Shown: one piece after another, positions 21,300-32,158 of the stretch
Layout of the letters: each line of letters opens with the position of its first letter
Position numbering within the stretch: the stretch's first letter is position 1
NCBI GenBank assembly: GCA_007922195.1
Contig: ML681997.1
Location: 12,288,142-12,352,141, forward strand
Reading direction: 5' to 3'
Origin: Podocnemis expansa
Taxonomy: Eukaryota > Chordata > Testudines > Podocnemididae
DNA length: 64,000 nt
The notes under the pieces: generated by a model
What the model was told of the DNA's origin: nothing
What the model saw: only the letters and a program-made list of their open reading frames with translations
The model's database searches: none
Made by a program: the position numbers and the translations under genes

Positions 21300-22169
21300 A
21301 AGTGATAGCATATTTTTGATAGTAAAGGCAGTTTGGGTGAATGCCTGAATTGGAAATCATGTTGACCCCTAATGAGCAGAAATGAAGTATCAGGGAAGTG
21401 ACTGATAGATGTAGATACTGAGTGTCACTGAGTGTCAATTTTAGTTCAGTGTGTGCACGCTTGTATATACAGTTTTCTCTCTTATCCCATTCTTATAGTG
21501 ACAGAAAGAAATGCAGAGGTCCATGGTAGAGTAGGACGCAGAAACTGAACAATAATTTTGCCCATTATATTATCGTGCAGCAGTACAGACTAGAAATACA
21601 AAAGGCATAGTTTATTGCCACTCAGTCACATATACACTGTCAGCATGATAGTATATTCATGCTGTGTTCCCTTTCCTGGGCCATGTGCTTTCATGTGAGG
21701 ACATGCCTGGTAGAAAGCTTAAACAGGCCTTTGCCCCTGTGTTGGGCACTCATGAAGTGCGTATCTACCACAAACCTTATTCCAGCTGTGAACAGCTGAT
21801 TAATCATTTTATAAGACACAGGATTATTTCCATGTACCCTTTGATACTTGCCACACTTACCTGTGTCCGTATGTTTGCTTGGAGCCCATGTACATTCCAT
21901 TGTACACAGAAAGGAGAAAAGAAAATTTAGAAACCCATTTAAAATGATAGCTTCTTCATGAGTTTCTGTAGATTTTGAGGAGAACTCACCTTTTTACTGT
22001 TATAAGAAACTTTCACCCAATCTCACTGCAAGTAAAATAAAAGAAACATGCAGATTCTCTATTTCTAAAGCTTTAAATGAAAAGTAATAAAAATCGCTGA
22101 TTTAAAAATTGTAAGCATCTTTCCCCATGCATACAGCCCCCCCTACTGGACTGGATGAAAGATACTCAC
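21300..22169. other. Unassigned non-coding sequence
   Basis: No gene, RNA or transposon end is supported. Confidence 0.5.
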
Positions 22170-22522
22170 TCAGAAGACCTACAATGTACAGTGATGAGCT
22201 TTCTCCTGTTGCAAAAGAAATTAGCTTGATAAACAGCACCCCACAGCCTATCACACTCTTAATTATGGGTGCAAGAGGCATTTTCCAGGGGACATAAAAG
22301 GTCTGCAAAATGACTCCAGCTTCCAGGAGGCAAATCATTGCAGCAAAATGTGGTTGGGTGGTACTGACACTTTTATCTGCAGTGTTCAGTGTTCTCTCAG
22401 CCTGGATTAACTACAGCATGAAATCTCCAGATTTCTTAGTCATATCCCCATTATGCCACTGATTCTGGAATGTCATAATCCTACAGAGCAATGTATCCCT
22501 GAGGGAAACCACCAGGAAATCA
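22170..22522 (-). other. Possible exon or decayed coding segment
   Basis: On the minus strand a strong acceptor-like polypyrimidine tract (TTTTTTCTTTCAG, CAG at 22525-22523) precedes the segment. A donor-like GTGAGT (22169-22164) follows it. One frame runs through all 353 bases with a single TAG near the middle. The last part reads PHFAAMICLLEAGV and continues into a hydrophobic stretch (APIIKSVIGCGVLFIKLISF) that could span a membrane. I do not recognise the protein. The in-frame stop means either a pseudogene or chance. Only comparison with other genomes could decide. Confidence 0.2.
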
Positions 22523-23214
22523 CTGAAAGAAAAAAGGTATCAGATAATCCAGGCCTCATTTTCTATTGTGAATCTGATCTTTAAAAACCCACCAACACAC
22601 TTGATATTCCTGTTCCACAGAAAGCCCCAGGTGCCTTGGCCTGCACAGTACACAGCCAGTGAAAGGCCACTCATATGGCTTTCTATTTTACATGCTCCTC
22701 TTATGTTAATTTGAATAAGCCTGCTTGAGAAACCATCGTCCCAATACCATGCTGATGTTAATACTGGATAACAACCTTTCACATCTAATGACCCGTGGAT
22801 TAGACTAACTACCAAAACACAATTATTAACTATCAACAGCATGCTTGAAGCTCTGTCAAGAGGTTAGAGCCTGATTCAAGGTCCTATTGAAAGCAACAGA
22901 AGACTCCCACTGCCTTCTATGGGTACTGGACTGAGCCTTCAGTCTGAAATTTGAGCTGCCAAGAAATGATGATTATTGGTTGTTAGAACATTTATCAGGT
23001 TTATACTTGTCTATAGTGACATTTTGAACTTTAAAGAAATGGCTAGCATTATGTAGTAGGACTTCTATAAAAGCAATGTTTAATGCTACTTTCCCTGAGC
23101 CGTTGTTAATTCCTGGAGCAGTGGTCAACAAATCCAAAAATAGCCATCAACTAAATCTGGATGATGCAGGCTCAGGTTGTTAAAGGCCTATAAGGTAAGT
23201 TTGCCATTCAATGC
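22523..23214. other. Unassigned sequence, possible old repeat patch
   Basis: Around 22868-22950, GACTCCCACTGCCTTCTATGG resembles an old dispersed repeat. No gene is supported. Confidence 0.45.
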
Positions 23215-23455
23215 TGCAAGGCCTACGTGTCACTGAAAATCAGTAGGATTTATGCTAAGTGCCTAATCATTTTTGAAAATATGCAGGCTCCTAAATCACT
23301 TGGGGCCAGATTTTCAAAGGTAGTTAGGCACCTAATTGTGCAAATAAATGTGATAGGATTTTCAGCAGTGCCTGGGCACTGAACTGTCATTGATTTCAAT
23401 AGCAACTTTGTGCCTAGGCACTCTTGAAAATCCTGCCAGGCACCTAATGCTTTAA
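23215..23455. repeat. Ancient palindromic repeat (GATTTTCA / GGCACCTAA family)
   Basis: Repeated short blocks CAGATTTTCAAAGGTAG, TTAGGCACCTAA, AGGATTTTCAGCAGTGCC and CTTGAAAATCCTGCC are arranged on both strands. Related patches lie at about 41105-41150, 45470-45615 and 52070-52130. This suggests an old foldback DNA element or SINE common to the region. Confidence 0.6.
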
Positions 23456-23794
23456 AAAGCGGTTGCTGAGTATTCTACCAACACAGGAGCAATTATTCTC
23501 TGTAGTACATTTTTCACAGCTTTGCCCAGTTCACTGAAATGGCTCAGGCTTCCAGAAGCATCCCACCTGGGAGTCATGGATACCTACTTACAAGTGATGG
23601 CCCTTTTGTACACAAATATGTGAAAATAACATAAAGAAATAATTCTTCCACATCTTAAGGGATGTCAGTTTTGGGAAGCTGACCCTGATATTTATCTTAG
23701 ATTTTTTTCTAATGTACCCTTTGATACTATGATTGATATGAAAAGTGTTTATATTACGAGCAGAGCCTAGTATCATACAACAGTCATTTTAAAC
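23456..23794. other. Unassigned non-coding sequence
   Basis: About 340 bases between the palindromic repeat and the next hAT element. Nothing is recognised. Confidence 0.5.
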
Positions 23795-24342
23795 CAGGGC
23801 TCAACAAATCCCAGGAATCAAGTTGCCACAGCTCCTAGACATTTCATCCTGGTGCCTAGGATTTCTCAGCTCTCCAACCTTTCCTGTGGCATGTTGGTGG
23901 CAGCAGGGAATGCTCCCACCATGGATGTGCCGTGGGAAAGGTGACCACTCCTGAGTCCACTCACCAGCATGTCAGCAGAAGGGAGCAGACTCAGGAGCAG
24001 CTGCCTTTCCCGTGACGTGTTGGCAGCAATGGTGGGCATACACTGCTACAGAGCCAGCTCCCAGCCACTCCGGACATACTGAAGGAAAGGGGACTGCTGC
24101 TAAGCCTACTCCCTGATGCCGAAATGTCAGGGGAATGCTGGCATGCCAGCAGCAGGAGAGGACTTAGGAGCAGAGCAGCCCCCCTTCCCATGGCATGTCA
24201 GGAGTGATGAGAAGTGGACCCTGCTGCAGCCGTCACTTTTTGCCACTCCTGGGGGCTGTTCCTGAGTCCACTCCCTGGCATTCGTCTGTCTCCTTAATTT
24301 TTGGGCTGGCTTCTAGATTGAAAGGAAACTTCTCAAGCCCTG
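23795..24342. mobile_element. hAT element, 548 bp
   Basis: Left end CAGGGCTCAACAAATCC and right end ACTTCTCAAGCCCTG are imperfect inverted repeats. The 8-bp duplication TTTTAAAC is perfect (23787-23794 and 24343-24350). The interior is non-coding and holds tandem-like GGCATGTTGG/GACATGTCAG blocks. Confidence 0.93.
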
Positions 24343-24573
24343 TTTTAAACATTGTTGTTGGCACTCTTGAAACTGGAACCTTGTTTCATTTAAATTAACA
24401 AAATCATCCATTGAAGCATGCTGTAAAACAATATTGTTCATACGAGGGAGATCATTTCAGCAGAAAGATACACTATATATCATTTTCTGTCCTACATTTG
24501 ACCATTCTTGGCTATCTTCTGAAGTGTTGGAAAGACAGTATGAAAGTCATTATCTGTTGGACTCATGAATATT

Positions 24574-24756
24574 TCAGAATGACCACAGCAATGCTCTCAA
24601 AGGCACTTTGAGTTCCAATATCTCATTTTTTTTATCAACGGGACAGTACTCTGTCTGGAACGCTAATCCAAAACTAGTCATGTATCGGCTGAATAATGTA
24701 ATGCAAGTAAACACCATGGAAAACAGGTAAAAGTTTAAATTTTCACCCATTCCTCC
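24574..24756 (-). other. Possible exon-like open frame
   Basis: A good acceptor-like sequence, TTTTAAAATTTGCAG, ends at 24757. The following open frame of about 60 codons starts GGMGENLNFYLFSMV and includes RYMTSFGLAFQTEYC. No convincing donor is present before the stop. It lies 2 kb upstream of the other exon-like segment on the same strand. The product is not recognised and chance is a real possibility. Confidence 0.12.
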
Positions 24757-24842
24757 CTGCAAATTTTAAAATAAAACTGTATTAATCTGAAAATATTTAA
24801 TAGAGGGAAATGAAATAAAAAATCCCAATACACATTCATGTG

Positions 24843-25015
24843 CCAGAGAGGTACCCATGCTAGTCTGTGCACAGCACAAAAAATGAGAGTCCTGTGGCAG
24901 CTTAAAGATTAACAAATTTCTTTGGACGTAAGCTTCTGTGGGCTTCAACCCTCTTCATCAGATGCATGCTCAAAGAAATTTGTTAGTCTTTAAGGTGCCA
25001 CAGGACTCTCATCGT
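24843..25015. repeat. Interspersed repeat with long hairpin
   Basis: Arms at about 24883-24923 (ATGAGAGTCCTGTGGCAGCT onward) and 24971-25012 (ending AGGTGCCACAGGACTCTCAT) are near-perfect complements around a loop with TTCATCAGATGCATG. Related pieces occur at 14386-14420, 48430-48465, 53471-53564 and 58815-58925. The CTTCATCAGATGC core is typical of a very widespread vertebrate repeat. Its class is uncertain; Penelope-like is one guess. Confidence 0.75.
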
Positions 25016-25365
25016 TAATACATATTTGGATGTTCAGGAATGTTGTCATTTGTCTCCTGACTAACATTTTTCAGAAGCCTCTAGTGCATTAATTCTTTTA
25101 CTTAATCAGTTATGAAGTACATTTAGTGTGATCTTAACCTCAGCTATCTAAGGAGCAAAGCTCGCATCACTAGCAATTAAAATCATTACCACAAGTAGCA
25201 GGAGCACAAGCTTCTCATACTGACCATTGCACACCAGCCATGAGTTGGAGGGAGCATCTAGTATACAGCGTGGAGCGAGAGGGTAATTTAATCTTCAGGC
25301 TGAATTAATGACTGGTGTCTCTTGCAGCGTAACTGAGAGATTGCCACAGTGATGATGCTTTTAGT
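25016..25365. other. Unassigned non-coding sequence
   Basis: Nothing recognised. Confidence 0.5.
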
Positions 25366-25373
25366 AACTAGAC

Positions 25374-25891
25374 CAGGGGTCAGCAATCCACGTGGCACCA
25401 CTCAGGTTCCCTGCTATTCCCACCCCAGCATGGCCTGGGGCCACAAGAACTGCATGCTGCAGTTTCAGGCCCCCGCTGGCCGTGCTTCCCCATTTGGGAG
25501 CATGGCCAGCAGGGATAAAGAAGCTGCAGCATGGGGCTCCTGGCCCCTGCTGGGCAGGGCTGCTGGATGGGTCAGCCCACCCAGAGGCACTGCTGCTGGC
25601 GGGAGCTGGCCCCGACCATGGCCGGGAAGAAGATGGGTTGGCCTGTCCAAAAGCACCAGCCCCAGCAGGGACCTGGATGCTGCTTGCCGGCAGGAGCTGG
25701 CCCTGGCCACGGCCATGGCCCTGGCTGGGAAGCCGAGGTTGCTGCTGGTGGGAGGTGGCCCTGGTTCCAGTCTGGGTCCTGGCTTGGAACCAGAGACCTG
25801 GTCGTGCCCCCTTTTGGGCCCTCCCTGTGCACCTGCTGCGGGTGCAGTTGGTGGGGTTGGCATGGGGGCCTGCAAAGGTTGCTGCCCCCTG
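25374..25891. mobile_element. hAT element, 518 bp
   Basis: Ends CAGGGGTCAGCAATCC and GGTTGCTGCCCCCTG are inverted repeats. Flanking octamers are AACTAGAC (25366-25373) and AACAAGAC (25892-25899), differing at one base. The GC-rich interior opens in several frames but only as Pro/Gly/Ala-rich low-complexity sequence. Confidence 0.88.
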
Positions 25892-26096
25892 AACAAGACC
25901 AAGCTCATCATTTGTTATGAACTGGTAACAGCCAGTGCAGGACAAACTGCATATTGAGTTCTCTGATTATAAGCACTTTTCAGCTAGCTAGATCTGGAAT
26001 ATCTTTCAGGTTGCTGGAGTCCTATTCAACCCCCCCTGCATCTCTGAGTCAGGGTCAAGAAAGAGAAGCTGGATTTGAGCTGTTCTGGGCTCCTCT

Positions 26097-26700
26097 GGGT
26101 ATGTCTACACGGCACTATAAACCCATGCTTCAGCCCAGGCTCAGGTCTTATCCTCCTGTCATCTATGCTGCAATTGTGCTAACTCAGATAGATCTTGGAC
26201 CTGGGGTCCCAGGTCCTTGCAGAGCTGGAAAGTTCAAGGATGCAGGTCTGAGTGCTCTTGCTTTGCAGTGTAGATGCAGACCTGTTTGACTTGGGTTTTG
26301 GAATCCAACTGGAAGTATCCCAGAAGTCCATGGAACAACTTTCTTAGCTCTCTCTATCCCAACGATCTGCAATCCACTCTATTGGAAAGGGAAGCCACTC
26401 CCCCCCCCCCTTGGCAAATTGGAAAGGTTGGCATTATCCCATTCTCTTCTGATCACTGATCTGCAAGTGAGATAAGAGAGCCTCCTATGCTTGCAATGAA
26501 GAGCGACATGATCAAGTCTTTTGAAAAGCAAGCTGCTTCCTGATAATTTGTAGTGTGGGCAGTAAAGCTTTCCCCAACTCTACCATGACCTTGGGGCTAG
26601 AGTGGATGCATTTTGGCAGGGAGAAGGGACACTAGGGACACTGTGGTATGGTTACTTTAACTTGGGTCTGCACACTGCAGTGTGGACACTGGAGCCCTAT
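26097..26700. mobile_element. Probable TIR transposon with GGGTATGTCTACAC end
   Basis: The left end GGGTATGTCTACACGGCAC matches the 3-bp-TSD superfamily. Internal complementary pieces TTGCAGTGTAGATGCAGA (26265-26282) and CTGCACACTGCAGTGTGGAC (26668-26687) suggest a foldback element. The right end is not clean, so the extent is approximate. Confidence 0.5.
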
Positions 26701-27120
26701 GTTTGAGCATGGCTTAGAAAAGTCTTAACATAGGGTTAAAATACAGTCTCATGATGGGGCATCTGCCCTGCACCAGTAAATATGGGATTAACAGGACCGA
26801 GGAGCTGCAGCCAATGGGTAAGCACAGCAAGGAGCCAAGCAGAACCCAGTAGCTCCATTTAAGAGGGAGCGGAAGAAACAGGAGTCGGTCTGTTCTGGGA
26901 CTCAAGCAAGGAGGCTGGCTGCTCAGTTGATTGGAAGAGCTACTACCCTGACAGCTCAGTGGCTGACTCTAGGCGACTGGAGTATCTGGTGGGGCCGGAG
27001 GGTGCTTCTACCGGTGGCTCAGGGGAGTCAGCCCTGGGGTGGCATCCCTCCAGCTAGCCAGAATGTTGCCTCTAGCCCAGTTCCTCAGCTGAGTGAGCAC
27101 ACATGGAGTGCCTGTCTGGT

Positions 27121-27240
27121 CTCTAGGTGGGGCGGGTATTGACCAAGTTTATAGCTCCAGTCTGCCAGCGGGGCAGGTGTTCTCAAAGTCTATAGTCCTG
27201 GCCCCTGGGCGGGGTGGGCGTTCCCAAAGTCTGTAGCCAG
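27121..27240. repeat. About 41-bp tandem repeat, three units
   Basis: Three consecutive units share GG(C/G)GGG(C/T)GG(G/T)(T/C)(A/G)TT followed by CAAAGT(C/T)TATAG with small changes. Units start near 27121, 27161 and 27201. Confidence 0.75.
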
Positions 27241-27249
27241 CTAGGGTGG

Positions 27250-27645
27250 TTAGGGATCACTCAGGGTCATTAGTAAAGGAAGGGGGTTGAGGAGGGGGAC
27301 GCAGGCCCACCCACTCCACTGTGTCCCAGCCCAGGTCCCTAGGCAGAGATGGAAGGGTTCCACTTCTGGGTCAGCAGGGCTCCAGCTGAAACTTGCAGCC
27401 CTGTGGCATTGCCTGGCATTCTGCCCTCCCTGGGCTACTTCCTCTACCCCAGCCCTGGGTGTAGGGTACCCAGGCCAGAGGGGGCAGCTGTCCTTGGAGT
27501 CTCCCTCGTAGAATGCCTGGGGGATCCCAGCGAACCCCTCAGTGTCCATAGGCGGCAAGTCTGGCAGTTCCTCTGGCCTATCCGCAAGGGGCAACTCCTC
27601 TAGGGTGCAGGGCCCGTACATCACCGGCAGCGCCTCCTTGACCAA
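27250..27645 (-). pseudogene. Degenerate open frame of a repeat element
   Basis: An uninterrupted 131-codon frame starts after a hAT insertion that splits its upstream part. It opens with MVKEALPVMYGPCTLEELPL and continues ADRPEELPDLPPMDTEGFAG, acidic and leucine/proline-rich with LEELPL repeated just upstream in the same frame. The bias looks like an old coding region rather than chance. No catalytic or zinc-binding motif is seen, so neither a gag-like nor any other identity can be assigned. Confidence 0.4.
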
Positions 27646-27685
27646 TGGGAGCTCCTCCAGGTCACAGGGGATGTAGAGGGCTATG

Positions 27686-27871
27686 CAGTGTTTCCTCTAA
27701 TTACTCATAGACTGTGTGCACACACAATTTCTTTGTGTGCACAAAAACATTTCTTTGTGAGCACCAATATTAGCACTACTGCATTTTTTTGTGTGCACTC
27801 TATTTTGTTGTGTGTGCAGGCTTCATAACCTGTGTGCACGCACACATGCACACAGCTTAGAGGGAACAGTG
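27686..27871. mobile_element. hAT-like MITE, CA(A/G)TGTTCCCTCTAAG family, 186 bp
   Basis: Ends CAGTGTTTCCTCTAAT and CTTAGAGGGAACAGTG are inverted repeats. Flanking octamers GGGCTATG and AGTCTATG match at six of eight positions. The interior is rich in TGTGTGCAC repeats. It interrupts the degraded reading frame on the minus strand. Confidence 0.85.
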
Positions 27872-28600
27872 AGTCTATGTCCATCTCCTTGACTGGTTGT
27901 GGGTCGGCCCCAACACAGGCAGCTGGTCAGGGTCCTGGCAGGACCTAGGGTGCCCTCCCCAATTGGTGGCCTTTGGGTTTCCCTCCCAACCAGCCGGTCC
28001 CAGGAGGCTGGGTGGACTGTATTGTCTGCCTGCCGAAGAAGGCTGGGTTTGCCACTTGGTCAGGGCTGGGCTCCTTCCCTCCGGCTGCCTCCCTGCAGGC
28101 ACATCCTTCTCCTTCAGCAGCTCAGCCCCTAGTGAGCGCCTAGCTGGGGTTTTTATACTTCCCCTTCTTGCCTTGGCCCTGCCCTTCTTCTTCCAGGCCC
28201 TGGTGCCTGCAGTTCCCCAGGCTGACTAGGGGTGGTGTTCAGGTCCTTCCTCCGGCACCAGCTCTGAGGGAGGCCACAGCACCTGCTCACACTGACCATA
28301 GGGAGCAGCTGGGAGCCAGGGCCTTGAGGTAAGGGCCCACCTAGTGCTGAAGCTGCAGGGAAGCACACCAGGAATGGACTGGAGAGAAGGAGCTCTGAGG
28401 TAAGGGTTTGCATGAGACTGGACTGCAGGGAAGCAGCCCAAGGAATAGAAGACCTTGAAGGGAAACAGCAGAGCAGCGGTCGCTGCACACAGGCTCCCTG
28501 GGCTGGAGCATGGAAAAGTGGGCAGGCCCAGGTTCCTCCCCACTCCCTCAGACTGCCAGCAGAGTAGCAGCAGACTAGCAGTGACCATTAAGTGGAGAAT

Positions 28601-29119
28601 AGCCAGGTCAGACTAGAAAGACTTTTTCCCCTGTAAGACGGGTGCATGGACAGGTGCTCCACCAGCGAAATGACCGAGCACAAGCTGCGGACTGGGTTGT
28701 CTACTTGAGCTTGGAGGACCCAAAATCATTGCCAGGAGGCGCCCATCTGATAGGAAGAATGCCACTCAGTCACAATTCTAAACGCTCAATTCTGCTGTGC
28801 TATAACACAAGTCAACTCATCTGCATCCCACTAGCCCTGATCTATGTCCCGCTAACCTTTTTATTGCAGTGCAGAGGTACCCTCAGAGCAAGGATGCTTG
28901 AGAGATCAGGGAAGGAGATGTAACTGCAGCAGCTCCCTGCACTGCTCTTCAGTGGAGTTAGTACCCAATGGCACTACATAGCTTTCCCCTGTGCAAAGGA
29001 AGGGCCCACTCCCCTCGTGCTATGTTTTAGCACCAGAAAGTCTGAGGGAAAATCTCAGGCAGCAGGTGAATCTAGAGCCAGGGGTTCACACAACGCAATT
29101 TAAGGATATAGGGTAGGGT
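28601..29119. other. Unassigned non-coding sequence
   Basis: Probably further old repeat sequence by composition, without definable ends. No gene supported. Confidence 0.4.
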
Positions 29120-29830
29120 GTGCAAACCACACTGGACAACAAGAGGTTAAAGACATATTTTGGGCCCAGCCAGTCCCATCTGAGCCCACCATGGTGGAGG
29201 AATTAAAAGGCAGGGGAATAGCCCATTTGGTGGCAGACCAGGGAAGAGAGCAGATCTGTGACCGGCAGTAGAGGGAGGGCAGAATTCTCTCCCTGAGACA
29301 ACTGTCTAGAGGCCCCTCCTTGAGGGAAGGGAGGACTTGCAACAAAGACAGCCTGAGAGGGAAACATTTCCTTTGTCCCCTCAAATGAATTCTGGACTTT
29401 GGTAATTCCCTTTCTTTTTTGGTTTGGACAGTAGGGGAAAGCTCTCGAACTGAGCTGGCCTGAGAGGGCGGTCCATCCCATGGTAGGAAGCAGTTGCTAC
29501 TAGAGGATGAGAGCTTCTGTGCGGCACACGACTACTAGAAGATCCCTTGGGGTGAGCAGCCATCTTTCATACCACCTTAACCTGGATGGTGAGAGTTGTG
29601 CGGAGGAGATAAGAAGTGGCCTTCAGAGGGCAATGTTGACTTTCAGAGCACTAATAGCCCTCAAAGGGCCCTAGTTCTGAGCCCAGTGGAGTGGGAGGGC
29701 CTGGGTCCTCCTACCAACAACCTTCCTGCAGTTCATGGACCTCTGCCCTGAGCCTAGACAATGCTACCCAACCAATCAACCCCAAATGACAACTGTCACA
29801 GGATATGAATACCATCCTCATTTGTTTGTG
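29120..29830 (+). mobile_element. Possible LTR-like repeat
   Basis: Contains AATTAAAAGGCAGG (29200-29213), a TATA-like signal in a context similar to the putative LTRs at 2216 and 32490. It has GC-moderate sequence with AGACAACTGTC-like inverted blocks. No terminal duplication or polyadenylation signal fixes the ends. Confidence 0.25.
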
Positions 29831-29839
29831 CAGTAGTTG

Positions 29840-29945
29840 AACTTGTGTACTCCAATCATAGAGCAGGGCCTGCTACTGTACAAATACATAAAAAAAAAGA
29901 TGAACCCTGCCCCTAGGAACTTACAATCTACCCAAATACCAGAAC
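29840..29945 (+). repeat. Old dispersed repeat (family shared with 6218-6355)
   Basis: Motif order CAATCATAGAGCAGGGCC, TACTGTACAAATACATA, CCCTGCCCCTAGGAACTTAC parallels the earlier copy in the same orientation. Confidence 0.5.
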
Positions 29946-30799
29946 GTGTATATATGAATAGCCAATAATGAGCCAGTTACCCATCATTAGTGACGCTTTT
30001 CAGTCCTTGTTGACTTGTGTTAGGTTTAAAACAATGAGAAAGCTGAGGAGAGTTCGGTGATTCTGGTGGGGCAGGTGGGGCCAAGAAGATGGGGTTCAGA
30101 TGACTTGTATTTGCCAATGTCAAAATATTTCAGTGCACCACACTTGAGGCATTTAGGTGCTAGGTTGTGGTTGGGAACCGGTTCTTACATTCTGCTTGTT
30201 CTGTGGCTAAACAGAGAGCTCTTCAGAGCTGTCAGTGCTTTAACAAATGCAAAATTCTCTTTTTTTTTTTTTGAAAAAAGCAAACCAAAAAAGGATCCTG
30301 AATGCTAAGCAGGCTGCTGTTATGCAACTCAAACATAACAGCCAAGGCAGATGAAGATGCTAGCAAGGCAAGCAGCCAGCACACTATTGTTTTATTAGGT
30401 TACCTCAGATACGTATTGGGGGAGAAAAGGACATGTACAACTCTGTGGCTTCTTGCTCAGGTCAACTTGATTTGCTTGCAATAAACGTAATTTTCAGAGG
30501 CATAAATGTGCATTTTGGGAAGCATTGGTCTGTCGGGTAAACTTCAATAGCTCCATTCTTCAGATAGTTTTACTCTTTTCACAAATGCGAATAAAAAGAA
30601 AAGAGAAAAGCATCAGTGGGGGAGGGTAGAGTCAGCATTTAACTAACAAAGATCTTCCCTCTCAATTCATGTTTCCGAGCCATGCTCATTTCTGAGTGGC
30701 AGAAGGAGCCGTGCAATATTCAAGCCTTTAGTATCATGGAACTGTACATTCAAATGTCTGTTATCGTGCATCATGTGATTTAAGCCCCACTACTCTGTG
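29946..30799. other. Unassigned non-coding sequence
   Basis: No gene or clear repeat boundary is seen. Confidence 0.5.
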
Positions 30800-30855
30800 C
30801 ACGTGTGTGTGTGCATGCACACACACACGCACACGCGCACACACACACACACACT
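30800..30855. repeat. (TG)n(CA)n palindromic microsatellite
   Basis: ACGTGTGTGTGTGCATGCAC runs into a (CA)n/(CG) tract to 30855. The first part is a perfect palindrome centred on GCATGC, and the whole tract alternates purine and pyrimidine. Confidence 0.95.
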
Positions 30856-31035
30856 ATTACTGACAAGCTCATTTTCTGATATGATCATAATGGGGATACA
30901 TAACTGCTTAGATACATAGTTTTGATGCACATGCTTCTAACAAGATGGCTATTTGAACAGATTAGGAGACAGCCCAATGTAAATCAGCAATAGTTTGTTT
31001 GTATTAAATGTGGATGCTTTTCTCTGGTGAGGAAG

Positions 31036-31275
31036 ACCTGGAGGTGCTGGGCGGTAATGACAATGCATGAGTTCCATTCCTGCCTGTGCCACCGACCTTG
31101 GGCAGGTCAGTTAATCTCTCTGTACCTCAATTCCCCATCTGTGAATGGGGAGAATATTCATTTTATCTGTTCAGGCTGTGAACACTATGGGGCATGTTCT
31201 GGCTCTTGCTATGTGTTTGTACAGCACCAAAAGGAACCTGATTTTTGGTTAAGATCTGTAGGTGCTACCATGATA
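31036..31275 (+). mobile_element. MIR-like CORE-SINE remnant
   Basis: GACCTTGGGCAGGTCAGTTA, then ATCTCTCTGTACCTCAATTC and CCCATCTGTGAATGGGGAGA follow the well-known MIR core order. The tail reads TATGTGTTTGTACAGCACC, as in reptilian relatives. It is old and diverged. Confidence 0.8.
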
Positions 31276-31559
31276 CACAGAAAATCACATCAAAATATAT
31301 TGCATCAAATATTTCCATGTGGCTTACTAGCTTTTTCCCTCCTGACAGCAATAGGTATCTCATTGGATTGATTCATGGACTTTCATTTCAAAAATTAAGC
31401 AAACTGAGCACTGTCTGGTGTTAAATGAAGAACTGACTTAATCTCTCTCCTATTAATGATAAAAACAACTTTCAGAGACCTGTAGTATTTTAATATTTGC
31501 ATATAGGTTTCTCTTTTTGCTCTTCCATTGGAGCTAAGAGACTGGGTAGTTCTTATTAG

Positions 31560-32150
31560 CAGGGCCGGTTCTACCATAGAGGTGACCTAGGCAGTTGCCT
31601 AGGGTGTCAAATGGTAAGAGGCGCCCAGGGACATCCTTGGGTGGGCCAGTGGGGCGATCGCCCCTGGCCCCGTGGTTCCAAGGGCTCCACATCGTCCTGC
31701 CATGAGCAGAGCAGTGTGGGGCCCACACTGTTGCCGCCCCGTGGCCAAGCTGTCTCCTGCGTCCTCTCTGCTGTCTTTGGCATGGAGCCGAAGGCAGCGA
31801 AGAAGTGGGGGAGCAGGAACATGGAGCCAGCCTCTGTTCTGGGCCAGCTCGCCAGGGCTGTTCTGCCCTTGGGGCAGGGAGGTCTGGGCCAGAGGCAGGG
31901 TGGGAGAGCAGAGCCCAGCCCCCAGACCAGCCTGCTCTGCCCCCAGCTCAAGGGAGGGGCAGGAGTGTGTGGCCAGCCTCTAGGCCAGTCTGCGCCCCCC
32001 CCAGCATGGGGGGCATTGAGGAGGGCCCACACAGGCCAATTGTCTTAGGCCCTGCACCCCGCAGGGATGGCCCAGAGAGCCCGGGCCACCATGGGAGGGG
32101 CATCAAAATCACAGGTGCCTAGGGCACCAAAAAACTTTGGGCTGGCCCTG
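31560..32150. mobile_element. hAT element, 591 bp
   Basis: Ends CAGGGCCGGTTCTACC and GGGCTGGCCCTG are inverted repeats. Flanks carry CTTATTAG (31552-31559) and CTTGTTAG (32151-32158), one mismatch. The GC-rich core contains no transposase. The inner edges GCCTAGGGTG and GTGCCTAGGGC add subterminal symmetry. Confidence 0.9.
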
Positions 32151-32158
32151 CTTGTTAG

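Larger units (their letters stand above)
26740..28600 (-). mobile_element. Composite retroelement-like region
   Basis: The minus strand has a TATA-like TATAAAAACCCC near 28147-28158, with leader-like sequence after it, then a degraded reading frame (27250-27680, and upstream of the hAT MITE at 27686-27871). A short tandem array follows at 27121-27240. This layout is reminiscent of an LTR or leader followed by a coding-like interior, but no protease, polymerase or integrase motif is visible and no paired LTR was found. Treat class and ends as provisional. Confidence 0.4.

Noticed and set aside
25349..25957. About 200-codon frames on both strands
   Set aside because: They coincide with the GC-rich hAT element at 25374-25891 and consist of Gly/Pro/Ala-rich sequence.
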